In this document: positions 16,919-25,726 of the stretch, piece by piece
Numbering within the stretch: position 1 is the first letter of the stretch
Layout of the letters: each line of letters starts with the position of its first letter
Assembly (NCBI GenBank): GCA_964639255.1
Contig: CAZXDP010000025.1
Location: 1-35,795 of the forward strand
Origin: NZQO01 sp964639255
GTDB lineage: Bacteria > Bacteroidota > Bacteroidia > Flavobacteriales > Flavobacteriaceae
Reading direction: 5' to 3'
DNA length: 35,795 bases
Notes under the pieces: model-generated
What the model was told of the DNA's origin: nothing
The model's database searches: none
Seen by the model: the letters and a program-made list of their open reading frames with translations, nothing else
Program-made: the position numbers and the translations under genes

Positions 16919-17509
16919 ATGAAAAAGATACAACTGATATTACTGTTTGTGGTGCCCCTGCTCTTATTGAGTTGCGGCCCACGAGTAACGACCATTAATC
17001 CTGTAGGAAGCGATTTGAGCAATTACGACACCTTCGCTTACTTACCCAATACCGTTGAGGTAGAAAATAAGAATTACGCAGAAGATGACGTGAATGAAGC
17101 AATCATCAATACCGTAAATATGAATCTACGCCAAGAGGGTTTCGATATGGATCGACAAGACCCTGATTTACTTGTTTTAGTAAGTGCGAAAACCGATATG
17201 GAAACAGGTGTGACCACCGATCCTGTTTATGCGAGATATCCATACACTACGCCCGTTACAACGGTAAGTCCATATTATAGTCCGTATTATTACCACGGCT
17301 ATAACAATTATACCAATCTAGTAGGGTATGATACGGATACGTACCGTTATAAGGAAGGTACGCTAATTATCGATTTAATTGATGCCGATACAAAAGAAAC
17401 CGTTTGGAAAGGTGTTACTACCGATAATATTTACCGTGAAAGAACCACAGCGGCCATAGCCGATTTGGTAGATGAAATTTTCGATGAGTATCCTATGGAC
17501 GAATCGTAA
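16919..17509 (+). CDS. DUF4136 lipoprotein, second copy
   Basis: 196 residues from ATG 16919. The frame also allows ATG 16892, but only the downstream start gives a normal lipoprotein signal (MKKIQLILLFVVPLLLLSC, Cys19). Domain layout mirrors the upstream copy: DLSNYDTFAYLPN, PDLLVLVSAKTDMETG, a Tyr-rich linker SPYYSPYYYHGYNNY, and LIIDLIDADTKETVWKGV. The conserved order, spacing and signal show a tandem duplication with diverged linker. Function unknown. A strong terminator follows, its T tract touching the stop codon of the convergent glycosyltransferase. Confidence 0.85.
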   Translation: MKKIQLILLFVVPLLLLSCGPRVTTINPVGSDLSNYDTFAYLPNTVEVENKNYAEDDVNEAIINTVNMNLRQEGFDMDRQDPDLLVLVSAKTDMETGVTTDPVYARYPYTTPVTTVSPYYSPYYYHGYNNYTNLVGYDTDTYRYKEGTLIIDLIDADTKETVWKGVTTDNIYRERTTAAIADLVDEIFDEYPMDES

Positions 17510-17536
17510 TTGGCACAGCTTATTTAGAAATGGAAG

Positions 17537-17562
17537 CGCAATGTAAAACATTGCGTTTTTTT
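17537..17562 (+). terminator. Rho-independent terminator after the DUF4136 pair
   Basis: Perfect 8-bp stem CGCAATGT 17537-17544 with ACATTGCG 17548-17555, loop AAA, then seven T at 17556-17562. The tract overlaps the stop codon of the convergent gene at 17561. Confidence 0.9.
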
Positions 17563-19054
17563 ATGCTCTGGAAAGCAGGCTCTTAAAAAATACAAACCCA
17601 AAACCTATGAAAAGCATAAGGTGGAATGGGAAAAGTCCGAAATCGCCCCCGTGATCGCCTACCACAAAGGCCGAATACATCCCGAAGCCAAAATAAAGCA
17701 TCAAAATGCCTTCAAAGATAATATTGGGTGACACGTTGTTAGAAAGGTATTTATTGCCTTTCCAGCTGTCTTTTAAAGAACCTATGTTAAATTTTGGGGT
17801 TCTTATAAATTCGCTCTTTTTGCCCAAATGGCCTTCTAACACCGCAATGCTATTATGCAAAGAGAAGCCCATGGCAATGCTGAAAAAGGTCAGGAACATC
17901 GCGATATACTTAAAGAATTGCTTTGGGCCACCCCCATACATCGCCCGGAAGGTAAACCAATAGCAAACGAAAAAGATACCCGTGCTAACCACGAAAAAGC
18001 TCATTACGAAAAAGTATACTTTTAAATGCTCATACTCATTTTTGATATAAAGCATTGGGATACTTAAAATGGCGACGATGAGGATGTTGAGGAACATCGT
18101 ACTGTTCAATAGGTGCAATGTGCCGTGTACCTTGGTTTTGGTGGAAATGCCTTGGTTTTTCCATAACCTTTTTACCATTTTTCTGAAATTCTCAGCGCCT
18201 CCCTTATTCCATCGAAATTGTTGCGAGCGTGCCGCAGAGATCACTACGGGCAGCTCGGCCGGAGTTTCTACCGCCTCCAAGTACTTAAATTTCCATTTTT
18301 TAAGCTGTGCCCTGTAGCTAAGATCGAGGTCTTCGGTAAGGGTGTCGCCTTCCCAATTTCCTGCATCCAGTATACACTGCTTACGCCAAATACCTGCTGT
18401 CCCGTTAAAATTGATGAAATGTCCTTGGCTATTCCGCCCTACCTGCTCCAATGTAAAATGTGCGTCCAGCGCAAAGGCTTGTACCCGTGTGAGCAGTGAA
18501 TAATCCCTGTTTAAATGACCCCAACGGGTTTGCACTACACCAATTTCCTGATTTTTAAAATGCGGAATGGTACGTTGCAACCAATTGGGCTTCGGCATAA
18601 AATCGGCATCGAAAATGGCAATAAACTCGCCCTTCGCGGCGCGTAGTCCGTCCTTAAGGGCACCCGCCTTAAAGTTTTTACGATTGTTTCGGGTAATGTG
18701 CTTAATATCCAGACCAGTGGCTTGCAATTTCGCAATATGGGCTGCGGTGGTCTCGAAACTCTCATCGGTACTGTCGTCCAATACCTGGATTTCGAGTTTT
18801 TCCTTGGGATATTCTATTTTAGAAATGGTTTCCAGAAGCCGGTCCATGACATACAGTTCGTTATACACCGGCAACTGTATGGTTACGTGAGGCACTTGCT
18901 GCGCATCGCTAAGATCGAAAAGCTGCATATTCTCCTTGGGCGATCTTCGTGCGCGTAAGTAGTTAAAAAGCAGATTTAGCTGGGCCAGCGCATATAAAAA
19001 GATGAGTAGCAACGCCACCGAATAAATAACCATTACAATGGTTTCCACGATCAT
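17561..19054 (-). CDS. Processive-type GT2 glycosyltransferase (cellulose synthase/CslA-like)
   Basis: 497 residues. One N-terminal membrane segment, a cytosolic GT-A domain, then several C-terminal membrane segments. GT2 motifs: D93-D94 (VLDDSTDES), D149-x-D151 (FDADF), E241-D242 (TLTEDLDL) and QQFRW at 278-282, the D,D,D,QxxRW signature of polymerising beta-glycosyltransferases such as cellulose and glucomannan synthases. It therefore likely builds or extends a glycan or glycolipid from a nucleotide sugar at the cytoplasmic membrane. Its ATG overlaps the stop of the upstream GT2 gene in an ATGA arrangement, so the two are translationally coupled. Confidence 0.87.
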   Translation of the reverse strand: MIVETIVMVIYSVALLLIFLYALAQLNLLFNYLRARRSPKENMQLFDLSDAQQVPHVTIQLPVYNELYVMDRLLETISKIEYPKEKLEIQVLDDSTDESFETTAAHIAKLQATGLDIKHITRNNRKNFKAGALKDGLRAAKGEFIAIFDADFMPKPNWLQRTIPHFKNQEIGVVQTRWGHLNRDYSLLTRVQAFALDAHFTLEQVGRNSQGHFINFNGTAGIWRKQCILDAGNWEGDTLTEDLDLSYRAQLKKWKFKYLEAVETPAELPVVISAARSQQFRWNKGGAENFRKMVKRLWKNQGISTKTKVHGTLHLLNSTMFLNILIVAILSIPMLYIKNEYEHLKVYFFVMSFFVVSTGIFFVCYWFTFRAMYGGGPKQFFKYIAMFLTFFSIAMGFSLHNSIAVLEGHLGKKSEFIRTPKFNIGSLKDSWKGNKYLSNNVSPNIIFEGILMLYFGFGMYSAFVVGDHGGDFGLFPFHLMLFIGFGFVFFKSLLSRA

Positions 19055-19758
19055 TTCTTTACACTGTATTTAAAAATCCAACCCAATATTTTCACGCCTG
19101 CAAATATAGCACCTTTTAAAGTTCCCGATACTTTGGAGGTTCCTGCATTTCGATTGCGGTAGTGAACGGGTACTTCGAGGTACCGTACTTTTTGCCTAAC
19201 TGCCTTTAACTGCATCTCCACCGTCCAGCCGTAGGTTTTGTCTTCCATTTTCAGTGATTGCAGCACGTCGAACCGAATGGCCCGAAAGGGACCTAAGTCT
19301 GTAAACCGGGCACCGAACATCCATCGCATTAACGAAGTGGCCAAATTATTTCCAAATCGTTGGGGAAAGGTCATTGCGCCCGCCTCGCGATACTTTTTGA
19401 TTCTCGCGCCCACCACGAAATCGGCCTCGCCGGCAATGATCGGGTTTACCAACAACGGCATTTCTTCGGGGTAATCGCTATAGTCACCATCTAAGAAGAC
19501 TACGATATCCGGTATTTCTTCCTTATTCGATAGGTATGCGATACCTTTTAGGCAAGCATATCCGTACCCCTTATTCTTTTCTGAAAGTACCGTGGCGCCT
19601 GCGCGCAAAGCTACCTCCTCGGTCCGATCGGTGGAGTTGTTGTTCACTACCACTACCTCGGTGACCAATGAAGGTATGGCTTTTAGCACCTGGGCGATAT
19701 TCCCCGCTTCGTTGTGGGCTGGGATGATTATTGAAACTATGGGATTGGGCAAATTCAT
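19051..19758 (-). CDS. Polyprenyl-phosphate sugar synthase-like GT2 (DPM1-like)
   Basis: 235 residues, no membrane segment apart from a mildly hydrophobic C-terminus. The fold is GT2 with SIIIPAHNEAGNI at the N-terminus, NNNSTDRTEE, the FLDGDYSDYPEE metal motif, and the conserved QRFGNNLATSLMRWMFGARFTDLGPFRAI region of the dolichol-phosphate-mannose and polyprenyl-phosphate-glucose synthases. It would charge polyprenyl phosphate with a sugar. Products of this kind are donors for GT-C enzymes like that at 12161-13573. It overlaps the next GT2 by 4 bp and starts 77 bp after the ferredoxin-like membrane gene. Confidence 0.87.
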   Translation of the reverse strand: MNLPNPIVSIIIPAHNEAGNIAQVLKAIPSLVTEVVVVNNNSTDRTEEVALRAGATVLSEKNKGYGYACLKGIAYLSNKEEIPDIVVFLDGDYSDYPEEMPLLVNPIIAGEADFVVGARIKKYREAGAMTFPQRFGNNLATSLMRWMFGARFTDLGPFRAIRFDVLQSLKMEDKTYGWTVEMQLKAVRQKVRYLEVPVHYRNRNAGTSKVSGTLKGAIFAGVKILGWIFKYSVKK

Positions 19759-19835
19759 CTAGGGCGCGAAGGTCGGTATTATTTTGCGTTGGGATCGAAT
19801 TATGTCGTTATTCCACAGAAAAAAAAGCGTGAGCG

Positions 19836-21740
19836 TTATTTTTTACGGTTCACATAACTCAGGAGGTCCAAATCATTTCCAACAAGCACTTGGTTGCTGT
19901 CAATTCGGCCCTGCCTGGTATCGTTTTCCAGTTTTAGGACCCCTCTCGGGCAGACGGCTGAGCAAATTCCGCAGCCTACGCACGAACTGCGAATGATATT
20001 CTCACCCTTTTGGGCATACGCCTTTACATCGATACCCATTTCGCAATAAGTAGAGCAATTGCCGCAGCTAATACATTGCCCCCCGTTGGTGGTTATGCGA
20101 AAGCGGGAAAACAATCGCTGTTGAAAGCCTAAAATAGCCGCCATAGGGCACCCATACCTGCACCACACTCTACTTCCAAAAATAGGGTAAAAGCCAACGC
20201 CAATGACACCGCTAAACATCGCCCCAATTAAAAACCCGTACCATTCGCGCAGTCTGTAGGATTCAAAAAAGAACAACTGCCCGGGGCTGCTGGTATATGT
20301 GTACAGCAGGATGGCGATGACCACCACAAAGTAGCCAATAGCCCCATATTTGGCGTCTTTGGCCAACTGTTCACGCTTAAAGAGCATGGCCCAGGCAAAG
20401 ACGGCTGTGAGAAGTGCAATAACGAACCAAACAAAAAATTCCTTAGAAATCCAAAGATTGTCAAAAAATACGGTTTGGGTAGCATCATCGATGGTAATGG
20501 TAGTTCCATTCTGGCCGTCCACGGTAAAGGTTGCGCTCAAACCATTTTTTAATCGGGCAATAGCGGCTTCATTTCCGGTTTCCGAAATAGTATGGAAGGG
20601 TATGGTAATCTCCTCGGTACTGTGTAGGCTCGATGCCTGTTGTTGTGCGCCTTCAAGTAAATATAGCACCGTGTTCGCGCCTGCCTTTTTAGCCGCGAGC
20701 ACGGTTTCGTGTAAGGGCCTACTGGTTCCATCGCTCAACACCACGGCCTTTCCCTTCAAATGGCTCCATTCTGAAATGCTGGCAGACTCGTTGCTGTACA
20801 AATAATTATAAACCACCGCCGTAGTCATTACGGTTACAAATACCACAACGCTATGTACTACCCAGCGCTCTATCTTCCAGGCGTACATCTTCTTGTTGGA
20901 CAAATGCCGAAATGGGTCGCCAGCGGTTTCTGCCAGTCCGCCGCAACCACAAACCCAAGAACAATACCATCGTTTTCCATAGAAATAGGTGAGGATAGGT
21001 GTAATCACTAAAATGGAGGCTACTCCAAAAATGAGCATAAGCAGTCCCACATCACCAGCGCTCAAGAAGGAATCGATTTTATATCCTGCGAACAGTTCAT
21101 AATTAAGGGGCCAAACATTTTTTAGATCGTAGTACGGCAAGTTAAGGCGTACCAAGAATTCTGGAATCAAAAACGCGAAACCCAACTGGAAGAACATGAC
21201 GGAAACGGTGCGTATAATCTCGTAGCGATTGTGACGGTATTTCCATATGAATTTTATTCCGAAGGCTAAAATGGCCAAGGTGTACAGTGTGCCGTATACA
21301 AACCACTGACTCGCAGGGTTGCCGCTAATTAGGTAGCTAAGGGGGTCGAACAACGCTATTAGTCCGTCATTGCTACCTTCCTTATTAAAACCGAGATATT
21401 GTGGAAACCAATAGAGTACCACGTAAAACAGAGTAAGGCCAATGCCCAGTACCCACGCCCAAAATCCGTGCGAAGTGAGTGATTTAAAGTACACCCCATC
21501 GTTGTGTATGCCTTCGTGCTTGTTGAGATAGGCGGCGGCACCAAACCAGACCACCCCTACGCTTATCCCTCCCAAGGCGATCCACAGCCACAGCGTTTTA
21601 TTGGGGAAATTTACGTTGCACAATGCCAGCAGGAGGATGCTGAGCCCTAGTAGGCCAATAGCGGTGGCGATCTTTTGCTGGGTATTGATAGTTTTTGGGG
21701 GTTCTCCGGTAAGGGACATATTGCGTTGCAGGCTGCTCAT
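19836..21740 (-). CDS. Polytopic membrane 4Fe-4S protein (NapH/NosR/FixG-like)
   Basis: 634 residues. About six hydrophobic segments precede and several follow a soluble insert at about residues 320-430. After the first membrane block is WYCSWVCGCGG and after the last one WCRYGCP, the paired Cys motifs of NosR/NapH/RdxA-type proteins. Two 4Fe-4S ferredoxin clusters lie at the C-terminus: C556-x2-C559-x2-C562-x3-C566 and C587-x2-C590-x2-C593-x3-C597. The insert contains VVLSDGTSRPLHETVLAAKKAGANTVLYL, which resembles a protease-associated (PA) fold. It probably moves electrons across or along the cytoplasmic membrane. An FAD oxidoreductase gene lies 40 bp upstream in the same direction and may be its partner. 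Confidence 0.82.
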   Translation of the reverse strand: MSSLQRNMSLTGEPPKTINTQQKIATAIGLLGLSILLLALCNVNFPNKTLWLWIALGGISVGVVWFGAAAYLNKHEGIHNDGVYFKSLTSHGFWAWVLGIGLTLFYVVLYWFPQYLGFNKEGSNDGLIALFDPLSYLISGNPASQWFVYGTLYTLAILAFGIKFIWKYRHNRYEIIRTVSVMFFQLGFAFLIPEFLVRLNLPYYDLKNVWPLNYELFAGYKIDSFLSAGDVGLLMLIFGVASILVITPILTYFYGKRWYCSWVCGCGGLAETAGDPFRHLSNKKMYAWKIERWVVHSVVVFVTVMTTAVVYNYLYSNESASISEWSHLKGKAVVLSDGTSRPLHETVLAAKKAGANTVLYLLEGAQQQASSLHSTEEITIPFHTISETGNEAAIARLKNGLSATFTVDGQNGTTITIDDATQTVFFDNLWISKEFFVWFVIALLTAVFAWAMLFKREQLAKDAKYGAIGYFVVVIAILLYTYTSSPGQLFFFESYRLREWYGFLIGAMFSGVIGVGFYPIFGSRVWCRYGCPMAAILGFQQRLFSRFRITTNGGQCISCGNCSTYCEMGIDVKAYAQKGENIIRSSCVGCGICSAVCPRGVLKLENDTRQGRIDSNQVLVGNDLDLLSYVNRKK

Positions 21741-21780
21741 AGATGTTTCGGTTTGGTATCTTGCTATTCGTTTAGAGAAA

Positions 21781-23088
21781 TTATTGCGCCAATTGTTTTT
21801 CCTCTGAATAAAAGGCGTTTAAAATAGATTTTTCGTGTCGCTTGTAGAATTCGGGATCGAAATTGGCAGTAGTCAACTGCTCCATCACCGTATCTACCGA
21901 TTCCCTTTCGCGCAGCCACTTGTCGAAAACAGGGTGTCTCATTCGAATGCCGAAGGTGTTTATCCCCAAGAACTCCCGGGATTCCTTATGATAGGCTACC
22001 GTTAGAAATTTGTTCTCTGTATTATGCTTCCAATGAAATTGTTCCTCGTGGGCTTTCCTGCTCCTTTCTGGCTGTACCCATCCATAGTTTTGAAATTCGA
22101 TATCGAAAAACTTAGCCGAGTTGAACCAAGGTCCAGGCGAGTACTCCCAAGGCGTACCGCATAGGGTTTGCGCCAATGTTTCGCCCATCATCCGTCCGGT
22201 ATACCAAATGGTCTGTACCGCAGGGCGGTTACCTATTGGGTTCCTTTGCTGGGCGCAGTCGCCAATAGCGTATACGTCGGCTACATTCGTTTCCAACAAC
22301 CTATTTACCAAAACGCCCTTATCGGTTTCAATGCCAGAATTCTTCAAAAACGAAATGTTTGGGGTCACACCCGTGGTAATACCTACCATATTACATAGAA
22401 TTTCTTCACCATTCTTGGTGCGAACCCCGCGCACACGTCCGTTCCCATCGCCCAAAATGCATTCCAGTTCTGTGCTATGGCGAAGGTCGACACCGTGCGA
22501 CTGTATGTGTCGCGATAGCAACTGGCCCTCAAATTTGGGCAAGGCACTAGTCCAAAATGCATCTTCGCGAACAAGAAAAGTTACTTCTATGTTACGGGTT
22601 CGAAGCATTTCGGCAAGTTCCACACCAATGAGGCCGCCGCCTACAATCACCGCACGAGGACATTGGTTCCGGTTCGGCGCAATTTTTTCCAATTCCTCCA
22701 AATCCTGCTTGGTCACTAAACCTACGACACCGGCGAGATCTTGGCCCTCCCAACCATACAGTTTGGTGGTGCTGCCGCTAGCGATAACCAGTTTATCATA
22801 GGTCATGGTGCCGCCCTCAGAAAAACGCAGAGTTTTATTTTTGGTATCCACCGTCGTAACGTAGGCTTTTTTAAGCTGGATATCGTTCTTTTCCCAGAAC
22901 CAGTCTTCATAGGGTTTTATATCGTCCCAGTTCATATGTCCCATATAGATGTACATAAGGGCTGTACGGGAGAAAAAGTGTTCGGCCTCGGCCGAGATAA
23001 GGGTGATTTTTTTGTTGGATTGCTTTCTGATGTGCCTGGCACAGGTAACGCCAGCAATGCCGTTGCCAATAATGACGATGTGTTCCAT
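21781..23088 (-). CDS. NAD(P)/FAD-dependent pyridine nucleotide-disulfide-type oxidoreductase
   Basis: 435 residues. FAD-binding GNGIAG at residues 8-13, a second Rossmann motif VIVGGGLIGVELAE in the middle for NAD(P), and VYAIGDCA toward the end where FAD ribityl binding occurs. No redox-active CxxxxC pair is visible, so it is not a thioredoxin-reductase type; it is closer to NADH:rubredoxin/ferredoxin or nitrite-reductase-type flavoproteins. The C-terminal 110 residues are an unusual extension rich in Trp and charged residues. It is followed after 40 bp by the membrane 4Fe-4S protein, suggesting electron delivery to that protein. The physiological acceptor is inferred only. Confidence 0.87.
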   Translation of the reverse strand: MEHIVIIGNGIAGVTCARHIRKQSNKKITLISAEAEHFFSRTALMYIYMGHMNWDDIKPYEDWFWEKNDIQLKKAYVTTVDTKNKTLRFSEGGTMTYDKLVIASGSTTKLYGWEGQDLAGVVGLVTKQDLEELEKIAPNRNQCPRAVIVGGGLIGVELAEMLRTRNIEVTFLVREDAFWTSALPKFEGQLLSRHIQSHGVDLRHSTELECILGDGNGRVRGVRTKNGEEILCNMVGITTGVTPNISFLKNSGIETDKGVLVNRLLETNVADVYAIGDCAQQRNPIGNRPAVQTIWYTGRMMGETLAQTLCGTPWEYSPGPWFNSAKFFDIEFQNYGWVQPERSRKAHEEQFHWKHNTENKFLTVAYHKESREFLGINTFGIRMRHPVFDKWLRERESVDTVMEQLTTANFDPEFYKRHEKSILNAFYSEEKQLAQ

Positions 23089-23310
23089 GGAAGGTAAGAT
23101 AACGATTTTTGGTCGTTCTTTAAACGGTATTCTTTACATCGTAGTTAAATATAATTTCAACCTGCTTGTATAACACTAAATTACCTCTGGAAGCATTTCT
23201 TCCGAAGGTTTAATCGCTGGCGTATAAGGTTGCCGAAGACATTTCAACGCTGCAATTACACATCTTTTCCAGAAATTCCCGAAATCGGTTTATATTGTAT
23301 CTTAACTTTT

Positions 23311-24348
23311 ATGAAAATAATGTTCAAACAAGGGTTTCTCTTTATGCTAGTACTAATTTTATTAGGCTGTTCCGGGCAATCACCTCGTATAAATGGGATA
23401 AGTTTTGTGGCATCGGGCGATTCGGTACAAATGAGACATATAGAACCATTAAGGCGACTCCACGCAAACTACGCCGCCCTAATGCCTTTTGGTTTTACGA
23501 GAGGAACGAACGATCCTAACCTTATTTTCAACAGCGAACGTCAATGGTATGGCGAGCGGGTGGAAGGAATTCGACAGTACATTTCAAAATTACGCAACTC
23601 TCAAATAGAAATAATGTTAAAACCGCAGCTTTGGATTGCCAATGGTACATATACGGGACACTTAGAAATGCCTTCGGAAGTGCAATGGCGACAATTCGAG
23701 GAGGGCTACCGAGAATTTATCATCACTTTCGCAACACTTGCCGCAGAAGAGCGGGTACCGCTGTTTTGCATTGGTACCGAACTAGAACTATTTGTTAGGG
23801 AACGGCCCCAATTTTGGCATTCGCTAATTGCCGAGGTAAAATCCATCTATCCTGGTAAGCTTACCTATGCTGCCAATTGGGATGAATACAAGCGTGTTCC
23901 ATTTTGGGAATCCCTTGATTTTATTGGCGTAGACGCCTATTTTCCTATTTCTGATAGCAGGACACCCACCGTTAGCGAGGCGCGGGCCGGCTGGCAACCT
24001 TGGAAACAGGAGCTGAAATTTATTTCTGAAAAATACAATCGGCCCATTCTGTTTACAGAATATGGATATCGAAGCGCTGTTTACGCTGGAAAAGAGCCTT
24101 GGGACAGCGCTAGGGACGACAGGTCTGTTAGCCTCGAGGCGCAGTCGCAATTACTTACCGCTCTGTACGAAGAATTTTGGGAAGAACCTTGGATGGCGGG
24201 CGGATTTCTATGGAAATGGTTCTTGGAGCACGATGAAGTAGGGGGAAGCGACCATACGTTATTTACCCCCCAGAACAAACCGGGAGAGACAGTAGTTCGT
24301 GCGTTTTTCAAGGGAGAAATGCTGGACGATTCGCCTGCTGGTGAATAA
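23311..24348 (+). CDS. GH113-like glycoside hydrolase lipoprotein
   Basis: 345 residues from ATG 23311. The signal MKIMFKQGFLFMLVLILLGC ends at Cys20 (lipobox LLGC). The mature protein is a TIM barrel with the pattern of GH113 mannanase-type enzymes: E157 in IGTELE as candidate acid/base and E250 in LFTEYGYRS as candidate nucleophile; FIGVDAYFP and GGFLWKWF are conserved barrel strands. It would cleave a beta-linked (possibly mannose-containing) polymer outside the cytoplasm. The frame continues 27 codons upstream, but the lipoprotein signal and a TATCTTAA box at 23298-23305 favour this start. The 222-bp gap before it holds no recognised gene. Confidence 0.8.
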   Translation: MKIMFKQGFLFMLVLILLGCSGQSPRINGISFVASGDSVQMRHIEPLRRLHANYAALMPFGFTRGTNDPNLIFNSERQWYGERVEGIRQYISKLRNSQIEIMLKPQLWIANGTYTGHLEMPSEVQWRQFEEGYREFIITFATLAAEERVPLFCIGTELELFVRERPQFWHSLIAEVKSIYPGKLTYAANWDEYKRVPFWESLDFIGVDAYFPISDSRTPTVSEARAGWQPWKQELKFISEKYNRPILFTEYGYRSAVYAGKEPWDSARDDRSVSLEAQSQLLTALYEEFWEEPWMAGGFLWKWFLEHDEVGGSDHTLFTPQNKPGETVVRAFFKGEMLDDSPAGE

Positions 24349-24376
24349 TTTCTAAAATTAATAAGGTTGGCTTGAG

Positions 24377-24811
24377 TTATCGCCTCTTCTTCATCTCGGC
24401 TAAGTAGTCTTCCGCAATACTTATTTTCTGCTTTTCGGTAAAAACCTTTCCTGCCATCTGGAAAAAACTGTGCTCCTCGTCTTCGAGATGGTGCTCCACC
24501 TTGTCGCACAATTGCTTGGCGTAGGTAAGCCAGGCGGGCGAGTCCATATCGGTGTCGTCAATCTTCTCGATGAGCTCATCCATTTCGTGGTGCTCGGCAA
24601 TGCCGTGGCGGGCGTGCTGTTGCATCATTTCGGTGTGGATAAGGGGTGCGTAGAAGGTACGTTCCTCGGCATCGGCATGGATTTGCAACTCGTGTTTTAG
24701 TTTTTCCCACATTTCCCTTCGACCCTTGCTATCGCCCGAGGTAGAGGTTACCAAGCGGCACAGTTCGCGTTGCTTGTCGTGGTCTTTTCTAATGGCTTCA
24801 AAGATATTCAT
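24377..24811 (-). CDS. Hemerythrin-domain protein
   Basis: 144 residues from ATG 24811 (ATG 24820 is the alternative). Four-helix hemerythrin pattern with iron-ligand candidates in order: RKDHDKQREL, IHADAEERTFY, EHHEMDELIEKI, and VEHHLEDEEHSFF. Such domains bind a diiron centre and oxygen or nitric oxide. It follows the arsenosugar operon in the same direction after a gap of about 90 bp. A run similar to a -7 box (TATTTTG on the minus strand near 24841-24847) lies upstream, so it may be separately expressed. Confidence 0.85.
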   Translation of the reverse strand: MNIFEAIRKDHDKQRELCRLVTSTSGDSKGRREMWEKLKHELQIHADAEERTFYAPLIHTEMMQQHARHGIAEHHEMDELIEKIDDTDMDSPAWLTYAKQLCDKVEHHLEDEEHSFFQMAGKVFTEKQKISIAEDYLAEMKKRR

Positions 24812-24904
24812 AGTGTTCATTTTGGTTGTGAAATTGATTTCAAAATACAATCAACCCCAAAAAAAACCTGTTTACAAAATGCTAAAGTTTTAGTAAGTAG
24901 AAAA

Positions 24905-25669
24905 TTAGAGCTGTTGGCGCTGTGTTTCGTACTTCACTGTATCAGTAGTGGCTGAACTTGGCCTTGGTCGTACGTGCTTTTTATAATAAGCATAGAGTTC
25001 ATTGGCATCTGCTCCCAACCATTTTTTCACATAAATAGCCCAAAAATGGTACTGCAGTTTAAAAACGCCCTTTTCGCGGTATAGCCGAGCCGAGGTTAGC
25101 AGTTTTTTGTTAATGACCACAAACTTGCGACGCGCATACAGCTCGTTGATTAAGATATTGTCCTCATAAATAGTGTAGGTTTCGTCGTAGCCTCCAATGT
25201 CCCAGAACAGTTGTGAGGTGATAAACTGGCTCTGGTCCCCACCACGACAGGCGCGCCACTTGAATTGGGTAAGCCAACCGGCCAATTGTAGCCAAAGATG
25301 CGAACTGTCGAACTGCATTCGAAAACAACCAGCTGGATTGCCCTGACTAACTTCTTGCTGGATAAGGGCATCAAAATTTTTTGGAGGCAGCGAATCGGCG
25401 TGCAAAAAGTATAGAATAGTCCCTTTTGCGTACTTCGCACCAGCATTCATTTGCACCGCACGGCCCTTTTCCGCGACAATTCCCTGTACGGACACCGACG
25501 TTAAACGTTTACTGATCTCTGCTACCTTAGCCTGAGTGCCATCGGTGCTGCCACCATCTACTACAATAATTTCTAGAAGGTGGGGATATTTTGCGTTGGC
25601 AGATAAATGCTGAAGCAGTCGCTCAATATTGCGCGCCTCGTTCAGGACAGGGACGATGATACTAATCAT
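24905..25669 (-). CDS. TIGR04283-family arsenosugar-type glycosyltransferase (GT2)
   Basis: 254 residues, GT2 fold. SIIVPVLNEARNIERLLQHL, VVDGGSTDGT and LHADSLPP (the metal-binding segment with HAD in place of DxD) are the features of the TIGR04283 family, whose members recur in arsenosugar clusters. The substrate-side segments CFRMQFDSSHLW and GGDQSQFI are also family typical. It is the last gene of the ten-gene operon that also holds ArsM, ArsS and a TIGR04282 transferase, so its likely role is to attach a sugar or aglycone in the late arsenosugar steps. Assignment to the family is by recognition; the exact reaction is not established. Confidence 0.85.
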   Translation of the reverse strand: MISIIVPVLNEARNIERLLQHLSANAKYPHLLEIIVVDGGSTDGTQAKVAEISKRLTSVSVQGIVAEKGRAVQMNAGAKYAKGTILYFLHADSLPPKNFDALIQQEVSQGNPAGCFRMQFDSSHLWLQLAGWLTQFKWRACRGGDQSQFITSQLFWDIGGYDETYTIYEDNILINELYARRKFVVINKKLLTSARLYREKGVFKLQYHFWAIYVKKWLGADANELYAYYKKHVRPRPSSATTDTVKYETQRQQL

Positions 25670-25726
25670 TTGGTAAACTTAGGGAATTTCGCTTAAGCGG
25701 CCACGGGTAGCTAAAAGGGTTCGCCA

